Below, piece by piece: positions 35,856 to 44,497 of a stretch of DNA of 64,000 bases. How positions within the stretch are numbered: position 1 is the stretch's first letter; every line of letters begins with the position of its first letter. The position numbers and the translations under genes are program-made. The DNA is from UBA7236 sp044227505 (GTDB lineage: Bacteria > Bacteroidota > Bacteroidia > Chitinophagales > BACL12), in assembly GCA_044227505.1 (NCBI GenBank), contig JBGAWP010000014.1, positions 1 to 64,000 of the forward strand, in the 5' to 3' direction. The notes under the pieces were generated by a model, which was not told the DNA's origin, did no database searches, and worked only from the letters and a program-made list of their open reading frames with translations.

Positions 35856-37397
35856 TTAAATTAATTTTTCACCCTCAATAAAGGTAGATTCAACATTGTG
35901 TTCATTTAGGAGGATAATGAAATCTGCAGATTTATTGGTGCTGATCGAACCATAATGATCAGAAAAACCAGAGGCAATTGCAGAACCCATGGTATAAGCA
36001 TACACCCCTTGCTCAAAGGAAATTTGTTGATCTTTAGATATGATATTTCCTCTGTCATCTAATCTTGTTTCAGCGGAATGAATATTAAATAACGGGTCAA
36101 AATTAACGACTACCGGAGCGTCGGTAGAAAACGCAACATTTACACCAGATTGCATTACCGAATTAACGGGATACACATTGTCCAAGTAATTTGAAGAGAG
36201 ATTCTGAGTGAAATTTTTTCCGAGTTCATAGATAAAAACCGGTTGCATTACAGCACTAATTTTCAAATCGAACATTCTTTTTAAATCATATTGTGAGGGA
36301 AATCCAAGATGCTCAATTCTGTGATTGATTTTATCTTTATTAAAGGGAGCAATTTCTTCAAAAACATCAATAACCATTTCGATGGCAGCATCACCAATTG
36401 CATGCACCGCAATTCTGAATCCTGCATCTTGAGATTCCTTTGCTAGTTTTTTAAATATTTCTTTTTCAATTCTCAATACACCAAATTCATCGGAATTTTT
36501 GTAGGGATTTTTCATTGCTGCTGTTCTTCCGCTCAACCCGCCATCAGCAAAAAATTTAACTGTATCAATATTTAAATGTTCAGAATGATATTTTTCCGGT
36601 AGGGGATACACCTTATTTACTCCATCAGGAACTCTTATTGGAAATATATTTAATCGGATCTTTAATTCGCCATTCCTATCCATTTCTTTATACACTTCAA
36701 TCAGATCTTTTTCTACTGCCGGATCAGTAGCAGACGTAATTCCTAATCGGATAAATTTTTCTTGTGCGGCAAGTATCATTTCACGCAATTGCGTTTTAGT
36801 GTATTTAGGAATTTTACTTAAGATCAATCCAATAGCAGTTTCGGTGAAATGCCCTGCCGGCGAACCATCAGGTAAAAGTTTGAGCTCCCCTCCTTTAGGA
36901 ATTTCGGTGGTTGCAGAAATATTACAAACTGAAAGCGCCTTTGAATTAACAATTATTTGATGAGCACAGGTTCTTGTAACACAAACCGGTCTGTCGGTAA
37001 GTATTTTATCGAGATCGAACTTATTGGGTATTTTTTTATCCGGAAAATTTGCTTCATTAAATCCTCTGGCAAGAATCCATTCCAGTTGTGGATTTTTATT
37101 TGCATATTCAAATAATTTTTGTTGCATTTCTTCCAGGCTTTTTACACCGCGCAGGTCTAAAAGTGAGGTTAATAAATTACCTACTTTCCAAACATGAATA
37201 TGTGCATCGTTAAACCCGGGAAATACCGTTTTATTTTGCAGGTCAACCACATGGGTTTGGGGGGATTTTAGTTTTAGAATATTAATATCATTGCCCACAC
37301 CAACAAATTTTCCATTTGAAATGGCAAATGCAGTACATCGGGGATTATTTTTATCCTGTGTAAAAACTTTGCCATTATAGAAAATTTTATCAACCAT
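35856..37397 (-). CDS. Amidohydrolase, YtcJ-like family 3
   Basis: 513 residues from the Met beginning MVDKIFYNGKVFTQD; the frame runs on to 37538 into the neighbouring gene and that extension is not real. Metal-site motifs of the amidohydrolase superfamily are seen: GFNDAHIHVWK (first HxH), FFADGGLSGRTAAMK, AVHAIGDAAI, HRIEHLGFPS and STDAPVV. No signal peptide, so cytosolic. YtcJ-like enzymes hydrolyse amides, formamides or N-acyl amino acids; the exact substrate is open. It is the last gene of the aminotransferase cluster, 35 bases after an aminotransferase, and may release the amine that the cluster degrades. Confidence 0.85.
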   Translation of the reverse strand: MVDKIFYNGKVFTQDKNNPRCTAFAISNGKFVGVGNDINILKLKSPQTHVVDLQNKTVFPGFNDAHIHVWKVGNLLTSLLDLRGVKSLEEMQQKLFEYANKNPQLEWILARGFNEANFPDKKIPNKFDLDKILTDRPVCVTRTCAHQIIVNSKALSVCNISATTEIPKGGELKLLPDGSPAGHFTETAIGLILSKIPKYTKTQLREMILAAQEKFIRLGITSATDPAVEKDLIEVYKEMDRNGELKIRLNIFPIRVPDGVNKVYPLPEKYHSEHLNIDTVKFFADGGLSGRTAAMKNPYKNSDEFGVLRIEKEIFKKLAKESQDAGFRIAVHAIGDAAIEMVIDVFEEIAPFNKDKINHRIEHLGFPSQYDLKRMFDLKISAVMQPVFIYELGKNFTQNLSSNYLDNVYPVNSVMQSGVNVAFSTDAPVVVNFDPLFNIHSAETRLDDRGNIISKDQQISFEQGVYAYTMGSAIASGFSDHYGSISTNKSADFIILLNEHNVESTFIEGEKLI

Positions 37398-37432
37398 TAA
37401 ACGAAAAATTATATAACACTTATTTACTAAAT

Positions 37433-38776
37433 TCAACCTCGTTTGGCCTGGGCACGTTGTACTGCCATTTCCAAGACATGTAATCCTTCCAATAATTGTT
37501 CGTCGGTCATTACAATAGGTGGAAGTAATCGTATACAATTACTGAATAGGCCTGCACGAATTAAAATTATTCCATGTGCTATTGCATCCTTAATAATTTC
37601 CATTGCAATCTCAACATCAGGCTCCTTAGTATTTCTATCTTTTACAAACTCTACCAGACGCATTGCACCGAGCCCGCGCACATCACCAATACAAGAATAT
37701 TTTATTTTCCAGTTTTTCAACTCATTTTCAATCAGTTCTCCCACTCTATTTACGCGAGATAAAAACGCTGAAGATGATAATATCTTAAGTGCCTGTATTG
37801 CTGCAACGCAAGCAACGGGATTACCACCATAAGTGCCGCCAATTCCACCCAAATGAACAACATCCAATATCTCCGCTTTACCGGTAATTGCACTGATCGG
37901 CATACCTGCACCAATTGATTTTGCAGAACAAATAATATCAGGAATAACCTCAGTGTGTTCGCATGCAAATAATTTACCTGTTCTTGAAGCGCCGCATTGA
38001 ATTTCATCAAAAATTAAAACTATATTATGTTTTGTTGCGATCTCTCTTAATTTCTGTAGGAATAATTTAGGCATAGGAATAAATCCTCCCTCCCCTAATA
38101 CAGGTTCAATAATTATTGCCGCCACACTTTCAGGATCAATTTGAGATATCATGGCCACCTCAAATTGCTGGATACAAAATTGAATATATTCTTCTTCCGA
38201 TAATTGAGCCGGTTTTCGGTAAATATTTGGTGCCGGTAAACGCACTACATCATTTACAAATGGACCAAATCCTTTTTTAAATAAAGCGTATTTACTTGTT
38301 AAACTCAAAGTAAGTAAAGTGCGCCCGTGATATCCTCCTTCAAAACAAATTACAGCAGTTCTTTTGGTATAATATCTGGCAATATTTACAGCATTTTCAA
38401 CAGCTTCACTCCCACTGTTTGCCAACAATGTTTTTTTGGGGAAATTACCGGGAGTTAAACTATTTAATAATTCGGCCAATTCAACGTAAGGCTCCGGAGT
38501 TGCAACTAATGAACAAATATGGGTGTATTTATTTAATTGCTCCTTCATGGCATCAACAACATCTTTATTGCTGTGTCCAATATTCATCATTCCAATACCG
38601 CCTGCAAAATCAAGCAATGTATTTCCATCCACATCAGTTACCACTCCTCCTTCGGCTGAAGCAATAGCTAAATCGGTTGATTTTGCCAATCCATCAGGTA
38701 ATGCATTTTTTCGCCTTTCGATAATTTCCAACGATTTAGGACCGGGAATGGAGGTTGTAAGTTTAATTGTGCTCAT
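37433..38776 (-). CDS. Class III aminotransferase (4-aminobutyrate type)
   Basis: 447 residues. A fold-type I PLP enzyme: TLLANSGSEAVENAVNIAR is the cofactor phosphate region, LIFDEIQCGASRTGK holds the PLP-stacking Asp, and the Schiff-base Lys lies in CSAKSIGAGMPISA. The overall sequence is close to GabT, which moves the amino group of GABA to 2-oxoglutarate to give succinate semialdehyde. Two aldehyde dehydrogenases in the cluster would oxidise such a product. A broader omega-amino or beta-alanine specificity is possible. It precedes the amidohydrolase by 35 bases. AATGTACC octamers start 11 bases upstream of its start codon. Confidence 0.88.
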   Translation of the reverse strand: MSTIKLTTSIPGPKSLEIIERRKNALPDGLAKSTDLAIASAEGGVVTDVDGNTLLDFAGGIGMMNIGHSNKDVVDAMKEQLNKYTHICSLVATPEPYVELAELLNSLTPGNFPKKTLLANSGSEAVENAVNIARYYTKRTAVICFEGGYHGRTLLTLSLTSKYALFKKGFGPFVNDVVRLPAPNIYRKPAQLSEEEYIQFCIQQFEVAMISQIDPESVAAIIIEPVLGEGGFIPMPKLFLQKLREIATKHNIVLIFDEIQCGASRTGKLFACEHTEVIPDIICSAKSIGAGMPISAITGKAEILDVVHLGGIGGTYGGNPVACVAAIQALKILSSSAFLSRVNRVGELIENELKNWKIKYSCIGDVRGLGAMRLVEFVKDRNTKEPDVEIAMEIIKDAIAHGIILIRAGLFSNCIRLLPPIVMTDEQLLEGLHVLEMAVQRAQAKRG

Positions 38777-38787
38777 AATGTAAAGTT

Positions 38788-38827
38788 AATGTACCAATGT
38801 AATAATGTACCAATGTACCGATGAACA
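38788..38827. repeat. Octamer array AATGTACC
   Basis: AATGTACC, AATGTAAT, AATGTACC, AATGTACC, then GATGAACA. The same octamer in inverted orientation occurs at 38999-39050. Confidence 0.85.
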
Positions 38828-38950
38828 GCCGCTCATTCGACGGCCGCTACATTTCGATAAAATTTAAAGTTTGATTTATGACTATATTTTACAATGCTTA
38901 GTTTTTTTGGTTGTTTTATTGCTAATTATCAATTTTTTTTGGCTGTTTTA

Positions 38951-38980
38951 TTGTCAATTGTCAATTGTCAATTGTCAATT
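38951..38980. repeat. Heptamer array TTGTCAA
   Basis: Four exact TTGTCAA words plus TT. It is flanked on both sides by TTTTTTTTGGCTGTT, and lies between the two AATGTACC/GGTACATT octamer blocks. Confidence 0.9.
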
Positions 38981-38998
38981 TTTTTTTGGCTGTTCATT

Positions 38999-39050
38999 GG
39001 TACATTTTTTTTTCATCGGTACATTGGTACATTTTTTTTCATCGGTACAT
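38999..39050. repeat. Octamer array GGTACATT, overlapping the GNAT stop
   Basis: GGTACATT occurs at 38999, 39018 and 39026, with a truncated copy at 39044, separated by T-runs and TCATC. On the minus strand the last words encode the end (MYR) and the stop TGA of the GNAT gene. Confidence 0.85.
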
Positions 39051-39674
39051 CACTATCACCGCTCCCGCATTTCCACAAGTAGGATCATTCAGGTAATCTT
39101 TCATCAATCCTTTTATTTCAAATCCTATTTTTTCTTGTACGGACACCGTTGGATCAAAAATTTCGTGATTTTTTACTTTTAAATAATATTCATCAATGCT
39201 CATTTCTTCTTTATAATTAATATACCCATTGAGCATACCAACAGTTAGTTGACCTTTACAACCAAGTTCCTTTGCTATTGCACTCCTTATTCTGTAAAAT
39301 TCTTTGGCAATTCCACGACCGCGGTAATCGGGATGAACACTTACGTCGATGCCGTACAACCATTCTCCGTTTGCATCGTGGTTGGTTAACCACCCACCGG
39401 CCACAGTTTCATTAAAAGTATGATGAACAGGGTTATCGATATTAAAGTTATAACGCATGGTAGTTGTTCCACCCACAACTTTATTTTTATCGAGTGCAAC
39501 CAGTTGTCCTTCAGGAAAAATTTCCAGATGTTTTAGATAATGTTCTGCATGTAATATTTCATCCTCTGCAAGGTTTGGAAATACAATATATTGTAATTCT
39601 TCCAAAGCTGAAACATGTTCCGGTTTAGTATTTGTAAATAAAATATTCTTGTATATTAAATCAGTTTTGATCAA
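39039..39674 (-). CDS. GNAT-family N-acetyltransferase
   Basis: 211 residues, cytosolic. The acetyl-CoA motif is VHPDYRGRGIAKEFY (residues ~113-127) after GEWLYGIDV, and the middle region EIFPEGQLVALDKNKVVGGT resembles GNAT domains that are fused to carbon-nitrogen hydrolases elsewhere in bacteria. No hydrolase part is present here. It is in the aminotransferase cluster, 36 bases after the antiporter gene, so an amino or amine substrate is likely. The final MYR and the stop codon fall in an octamer repeat. Confidence 0.85.
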   Translation of the reverse strand: MIKTDLIYKNILFTNTKPEHVSALEELQYIVFPNLAEDEILHAEHYLKHLEIFPEGQLVALDKNKVVGGTTTMRYNFNIDNPVHHTFNETVAGGWLTNHDANGEWLYGIDVSVHPDYRGRGIAKEFYRIRSAIAKELGCKGQLTVGMLNGYINYKEEMSIDEYYLKVKNHEIFDPTVSVQEKIGFEIKGLMKDYLNDPTCGNAGAVIVMYR

Positions 39675-39710
39675 TTGTATAAAAATTTAATTGTTAATTA
39701 ATTAAAATTT

Positions 39711-41102
39711 TCAAAAAGTAAATCCTAGTATCAGGTACACGATACAGCTGACACAGAAGGCCAATAATGCCAATGGTAATTGTGTTAATCCGTGTTGCAT
39801 ATTATTTGTCTCACAACTTTGTGAGGTTAAAATTGTTGCGTCAGAATACAAGCAGGCATTAGCTCCAAACACACCTGCGCTAATTATAGCACCGATATTT
39901 AACATCACATTGGAATCAATGGATTGTGCAAGAGGGATCACAATTGGAATTGCAACCACATATAATCCCCAGCTTGATCCGGTGGTAAATGATATAGCCG
40001 ATAAGGAAATAAAAATAATAACAGGCAAAAATGATTTGCTTACGTAGGGTGAAACGGAATTGATAACATATTGTGTCAACCCCATTTTATCGCCAACCTC
40101 CTTTAACATAAGCGAAATCACAACAAGGGCAAGGGCAAATAACATGGAATTAAATCCTGAAAAAATTGTCTCCGTTAATTCCTGCACCGTTGATAATTTT
40201 CGTATTAAAAAATAAAGAAACGTAAATGCAACTCCAATTAAAACACCTTTTAACGCGTCAATTTCAATTCCGGGCTGAGAAAAATCCTGAAAAGCCATTG
40301 TAGCAACTAATACAACTATCATGGGTATTAAAAAATATCGCGCTTTCGGATTTACGAGTTTTGGAAATATTTCAAAATGAACACTTGACAATTTTGTTCC
40401 CTCCGGTATAATTTCAGATGTGGTTTCAGCCCGGTGAATTGCTTTTTTCATTTTGCCGAACATTGGAATTACACCGTAAATAAATAACGGCACCATTAAA
40501 ACGGAAACCCATCCATAAGCAACAAATGGAATCACAGAAAAATATGTTTTTAATCCCTCACCGGCAGCTGCAAATCCCGATTCTTCCAATTGCACACCAA
40601 TAAATAAGGTCCAGGTGGAAATAGGAACAATTACACAAAGCGGCGGAGATAAAGTATTTACAATGTAGGCAAGATATTCTCTTGGTATTTTAAATTTATC
40701 GGTTACATTTCTCATTGTAATACCGGTTGTTAAGGCACTTAAATAGTCGTCAATAAAAACAAAAATTCCCAAAAACCAAGTTCCCATTAGTGCTTGTCGT
40801 TTGGTGTGTATACGCTCCAACATTCGCTCACCAAATTTTTTTGCACCTCCGCTGCGAATCATCAATGCCATTATAGAACCATATAAACCGCAAACAACAA
40901 TTACCCAAACGGTATCTTCATCTGTCATTACGGCATAAAGTGTAGAAATAAATCCATCAAAAAACGCCCAACCCTCCAGCATAACAAATCCGACAAGACA
41001 GCCAATTAATAATCCCTCGAACGACGATCGCAAAAATATAGAAACAAGAATTACCACCAGTGGTGGAATCAAGGATAACCAGCCGAAATAAAATTCTTCC
41101 AT
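39711..41102 (-). CDS. NhaC-family antiporter
   Basis: 463 residues with roughly 11 membrane segments, from LIPPLVVILVSIFLRSSFEGLL to LALLAFCVSCIVYLILGF. Typical NhaC-family features are VFIDDYLSALTTG, SPPLCVIVPISTWTLF and the late SFTTGSSWGLYVVAIPIVIPLA. The family exchanges Na+ for H+ or for organic anions/amino acids. Position between an aldehyde dehydrogenase and a GNAT gene suggests import or exchange of the cluster's substrate or product across the inner membrane; that part is inference. ATGAGTT heptamers lie just 5' of its start. Confidence 0.85.
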   Translation of the reverse strand: MEEFYFGWLSLIPPLVVILVSIFLRSSFEGLLIGCLVGFVMLEGWAFFDGFISTLYAVMTDEDTVWVIVVCGLYGSIMALMIRSGGAKKFGERMLERIHTKRQALMGTWFLGIFVFIDDYLSALTTGITMRNVTDKFKIPREYLAYIVNTLSPPLCVIVPISTWTLFIGVQLEESGFAAAGEGLKTYFSVIPFVAYGWVSVLMVPLFIYGVIPMFGKMKKAIHRAETTSEIIPEGTKLSSVHFEIFPKLVNPKARYFLIPMIVVLVATMAFQDFSQPGIEIDALKGVLIGVAFTFLYFLIRKLSTVQELTETIFSGFNSMLFALALVVISLMLKEVGDKMGLTQYVINSVSPYVSKSFLPVIIFISLSAISFTTGSSWGLYVVAIPIVIPLAQSIDSNVMLNIGAIISAGVFGANACLYSDATILTSQSCETNNMQHGLTQLPLALLAFCVSCIVYLILGFTF

Positions 41103-41113
41103 GAGCGATCAGA

Positions 41114-41143
41114 CAATGAGTTATGAGTAATGAGATATGAGTT
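41114..41143. repeat. Heptamer array ATGAGTT/ATGAGTA
   Basis: CAATGAG, TTATGAG, TAATGAG, ATATGAG, TT: four degenerate words starting 12 bases upstream of the antiporter start codon. Confidence 0.8.
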
Positions 41144-41177
41144 TACTAGACTCAAACTTTAAAATTTAAATTCCAAT

Positions 41178-42599
41178 TTATAAATTTCCTGTACTAATTA
41201 GTTTTTTTTCTAAATATTCATACAAACCTTCACTTCCGCTTTCATGCCCTAATCCGCTTTGTTTCCAGCCTCCAAATGGCGCCTCGGTTGCTTGTGGTGC
41301 CCATTCATTTATTCCAACCATGCCGAATTCCAGTTTTTCAGATAAATAAATTGCATCATTTATATTATTGGTCCAGATATATGCAGCTAAACCATAAGGG
41401 GTATTATTTGCATTTTCGATCACCTCTTCCTTTGTTGAAAATTTAATCACCGGTAAAACAGGTCCAAAAATCTCATTATTAATAAATGCTGAATTTTTAT
41501 TGGTAACATTGATAACAACCGGTGTAATAAAATTTCCTTTTTCCAGGGTATCACCACCTGTTAAGATTATATTGTTTTCGTTTTTGGCCTGTTCAATAAT
41601 ATGTAACACATTCTGTTGCTGGGTTTTATTAATGAGAGGGCCAAGTCTGGTTTCGGCATCCAACCCATTTCCCATTTTTAATATTTCGGTATGTTTTACA
41701 ACTGCTTCTATAAATTGCTCATATATTTTTTCATGCACATAAAATCTTTGTGGTGAAATGCATACTTGTCCGCAATTGCGAAACTTTGTTGAAACGGATG
41801 TTTTTGCTACTTGTTCCACATCGACATCATGCATAATAATAACAGGCGCATTTCCTCCCAACTCCAGTGCCAATTTTTTATTTGTTTTTGATGCGCCATC
41901 CATTAAAATTTTTCCAACTCTTGAACTGCCTGTGAAACTTATTTTTTTAACTATAACATTTTGGAGTAACTCATTACCGATCTTGGTTGCATCACCATTT
42001 ACTAAATTGATCACACCTGCAGGAATACCGGCCTCTGCCAATGCTGCTACCAAATTCATTCCTGTGAGCGGAGTATATTCGCTTACTTTCGCAACAACGG
42101 TGCAACCTGCAGCCAAAGCTGCAGCCCAGGCTCTTGCAGGATTATAAGCGGGAAAATTCCAGGCTGTAACAACACCTATTACTCCCATTGGCTGATAAAT
42201 TACCTGCATACGTTTATCAGTTCGTGATGATGGAATTACTTTTCCGTAACTGCGTTTACCTTCTTCGGCAAACCATTCAAATAAATTTGCGGCAACATTT
42301 AATTCTCCTTTTGCTTCAGCTATGGGTTTTCCACTTTCCATAACCATATCGCGTGCAAATTCAGATAAATTTTTTCGGATAATGTTCGCCGTATTTTTTA
42401 AAATTTCTGCGCGTGTCCAGGGTGAAATTACACTCCAGGTTTTAAATGCATTTTGCGCAGCATTAATTGCCAATTTACAATCTGCATCATCTCCAAAGGG
42501 AACAGAACAAATTAATCCTTCGGTTGCAGGATTCATCACATTCCACAAGCCTGCATTTTTTGCGTCTACCCAATTCCCATTAATAAATTGTTTTCTCAT
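41178..42599 (-). CDS. NAD(P)-dependent aldehyde dehydrogenase (succinate-semialdehyde type)
   Basis: 473 residues. Catalytic elements are intact: the general base Glu in LALELGGNAPVI, the nucleophile Cys in NCGQVCISPQRF, and the cofactor loop TAWNFPAYNP plus FTGSSRVGK. The N-terminus NGNWVDAKNAGLWNVMNPAT is the usual ALDH start. Sequence resembles succinate-semialdehyde dehydrogenases (GabD-like). It would oxidise the semialdehyde made by the adjacent aminotransferase, whose gene ends 42 bases upstream. Substrate preference is inferred from context. Confidence 0.88.
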   Translation of the reverse strand: MRKQFINGNWVDAKNAGLWNVMNPATEGLICSVPFGDDADCKLAINAAQNAFKTWSVISPWTRAEILKNTANIIRKNLSEFARDMVMESGKPIAEAKGELNVAANLFEWFAEEGKRSYGKVIPSSRTDKRMQVIYQPMGVIGVVTAWNFPAYNPARAWAAALAAGCTVVAKVSEYTPLTGMNLVAALAEAGIPAGVINLVNGDATKIGNELLQNVIVKKISFTGSSRVGKILMDGASKTNKKLALELGGNAPVIIMHDVDVEQVAKTSVSTKFRNCGQVCISPQRFYVHEKIYEQFIEAVVKHTEILKMGNGLDAETRLGPLINKTQQQNVLHIIEQAKNENNIILTGGDTLEKGNFITPVVINVTNKNSAFINNEIFGPVLPVIKFSTKEEVIENANNTPYGLAAYIWTNNINDAIYLSEKLEFGMVGINEWAPQATEAPFGGWKQSGLGHESGSEGLYEYLEKKLISTGNL

Positions 42600-42641
42600 G
42601 CTTGTAAATTTAATTTCCCTTCAACGATGCCTATTACCAAA

Positions 42642-43955
42642 TTATTTTTGCGTTAATTCCATTAAACTTTCTTCTATTATTAACAGTCCTTTCATGAGAT
42701 CTTCCTCTTCAATAACAAGAGGTGCAAGATTGCGGATCACATTACCATAAACTCCGGCACTCAGTACGATTAACCCCTTTTCATAACAACGCTCAACAAG
42801 TTTTTTGCAAAGGTCGGCATTGGGTCTTGTGATATCACCATCAATACTTAATTCAAATGCCATCATGGCACCTAATCCACGCACTTCAGAAATATGATTT
42901 GGAAATTTTTCTTTGAAGGCAGTAAATGCTTCCAAAATTTTATTCCCAATTCTCAAACCCTTATCATTGATATTGATTTCCTCCATATAATTAAGTGTTG
43001 CTGTAACTGCTACACAACACATTGCATTTCCTGAAAAAGTACCTCCTATTGTACCGGGATTAATATTATCCATTACCTCTGCTTTTCCCATCACAGCTCC
43101 AATAGGCATTCCGCTGCCCATACTTTTTGCCCAGGTACTCAGATCAGGAATAACATCATAGTGATGAAATGCCGCCCATTTTCCTGTTCGTCCGAATCCG
43201 CTCTGCACTTCATCCAGAATTAAAAGTATTCCATTTTCATCGCAAATTTTTCTTAACTCCTGTAAATATTTTTTGGGCAACACGTGAAATCCACCTTCGC
43301 CCTGAACTAGCTCCACAATTATAGCAGCAACATCTTTTGCAGGAACATTTGTATTAAAAAAATCATGCAATTTATGAATATGTACCATACTCACTTCATC
43401 CTCAGTTGCATATCCTTTATAATAAGAAAAGGTTGGAAAATCAATTCTATAAATTTCAGGTGCATAGGGTCCGAATCCGGTTTTGTAACCAACCTTACTT
43501 GTTAAAGTTGATGCCAATAATGTTCTTCCGTGAAATGCCTGTGAATAACAAATAATTGCTTGACGTTTTGTTGCCTGCCTTGCTATTTTAATAGCATTTT
43601 CCACTGCCTCTGCTCCACTGTTTGTAAACATTACTTTTGTATGCTCCCCATGCGGAATTAATGAAATTAATTTTTCAGCGGCATCTAAATATTGTTCATA
43701 GATAGTTACGTTAAAACAAGTATGAAGAAATTTTTCTGCCTGTTCCTGAATTGCTTTCACAACAGGTGGCGGACAATGGCCTGCATTGATAACTCCTATT
43801 CCACCTCCAAAATCAATCAATTTTCTATCATCAGCATCAGTAATAATTGCTCCACTCGCAGAAACCACACTCGATGGATTAAATATTCCCAATGCATTTG
43901 GAACAAGTTTTTTTCTTCGTTCGTGTAATAATTCTGTTTTAGTTATTTCTTTCAT
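42642..43955 (-). CDS. Class III aminotransferase
   Basis: 437 residues, related to but distinct from the aminotransferase at 37433. Key regions: MFTNSGAEAVENAIKIAR, the cofactor Asp in LILDEVQSGFGRTGKW, Lys in WAKSMGSGMPIGAVMGK, and GTIGGTFSGNAMCC. The family covers GABA, ornithine, diaminobutyrate and omega-amino acid transaminases. With its neighbouring aldehyde dehydrogenase it forms a transaminase-dehydrogenase pair. An 8-word GTTCTGA/GTTCTGG heptamer array begins one base upstream of its start codon, so its 5' leader and any regulatory DNA must lie within or beyond repeat sequence. Confidence 0.88.
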   Translation of the reverse strand: MKEITKTELLHERRKKLVPNALGIFNPSSVVSASGAIITDADDRKLIDFGGGIGVINAGHCPPPVVKAIQEQAEKFLHTCFNVTIYEQYLDAAEKLISLIPHGEHTKVMFTNSGAEAVENAIKIARQATKRQAIICYSQAFHGRTLLASTLTSKVGYKTGFGPYAPEIYRIDFPTFSYYKGYATEDEVSMVHIHKLHDFFNTNVPAKDVAAIIVELVQGEGGFHVLPKKYLQELRKICDENGILLILDEVQSGFGRTGKWAAFHHYDVIPDLSTWAKSMGSGMPIGAVMGKAEVMDNINPGTIGGTFSGNAMCCVAVTATLNYMEEININDKGLRIGNKILEAFTAFKEKFPNHISEVRGLGAMMAFELSIDGDITRPNADLCKKLVERCYEKGLIVLSAGVYGNVIRNLAPLVIEEEDLMKGLLIIEESLMELTQK

Positions 43956-43956
43956 T

Positions 43957-44015
43957 GTTCTGGGTTCTGAGTTCTGGGTTCTGGGTTCTGAGTTCTGAGT
44001 TCTGAGTTCTGAGTT
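43957..44015. repeat. Heptamer array GTTCTGA/GTTCTGG
   Basis: Eight consecutive words (three GTTCTGG, five GTTCTGA) plus GTT, beginning one base upstream of the aminotransferase start codon. The TGA-bearing strand is opposite to the gene. Confidence 0.95.
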
Positions 44016-44468
44016 AACTAAAGTTTACATGGTTTGCAAAAGTTTCAGGGTTGTGTTCCGATTGATATTTTTTATTTTTTGATTGTTATTTATTATTTTT
44101 TGTGGTTTATATGGTTTGTAAAAGTTTCAGAGTTGTGTTCCGATTAAAAATTTTTATTTTTTGATTATTATTTTTTATTCCCTCAACCTCGGGCCCCATC
44201 TCTTATCTTCCCCAAAGGGAAAGACGTTTCTTTTACATTTTTTCAAAGTTTCTGCAAAATAAATTACTTTGCAATTTCTACAAACCAATTCCTCCGACTG
44301 ATGTTTTCAGTTAACCCAAAGCATCCAATATTAAATTAATTTTCCAATGATACCTACTGCAAACTGCCACTGCCAACTGTTGACTGGCTTTCCGGGTTAC
44401 GATCTGATTACTATTTTTTGATTGTTATTAGTTATTCCCTACGAGTTACGCACCGGTAAGGTGGATGC
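44016..44468. repeat. Gene-free repeat region with an 82-bp tandem duplication
   Basis: An 82-bp unit starting TTTACATGGTTTGCAAAAG at 44024 is repeated at 44106 (TTTATATGGTTTGTAAAAG) with a few substitutions and extends to about 44181. Both copies hold GTTGTGTTCCGATT and end in the T-rich stretch TTTTTTGATT. A partial third echo of the T-rich end is near 44415. ACTGC/AACTGCC heptamer-like words lie at 44355-44385. No gene is seen. Confidence 0.8.
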
Positions 44469-44497
44469 AACTCATTACTCATTATTCATCACTCATT
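44469..44497. repeat. Heptamer array ACTCATT, overlapping a stop codon
   Basis: On the minus strand the words read ATGAGTG, ATGAATA, ATGAGTA, ATGAGTT. The last sense codon (GAG) and the stop (TGA) of the aldehyde dehydrogenase gene fall in the first word. Confidence 0.85.

Noticed and set aside
37398..37538. 47-residue N-terminal extension of the amidohydrolase
   Set aside because: It overlaps the aminotransferase gene, and MVDKIFYNGK at 37397 is the normal family start.
37443..37832. 129-residue plus-strand frame opposite the aminotransferase (and a similar one at 41758-42147 opposite the aldehyde dehydrogenase)
   Set aside because: Both are shadows of the reading frame of conserved enzymes.
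43957..44015. Heptamer arrays considered as CRISPR arrays
   Set aside because: Units are 7-8 bp with no unique spacers, and there are no cas genes.
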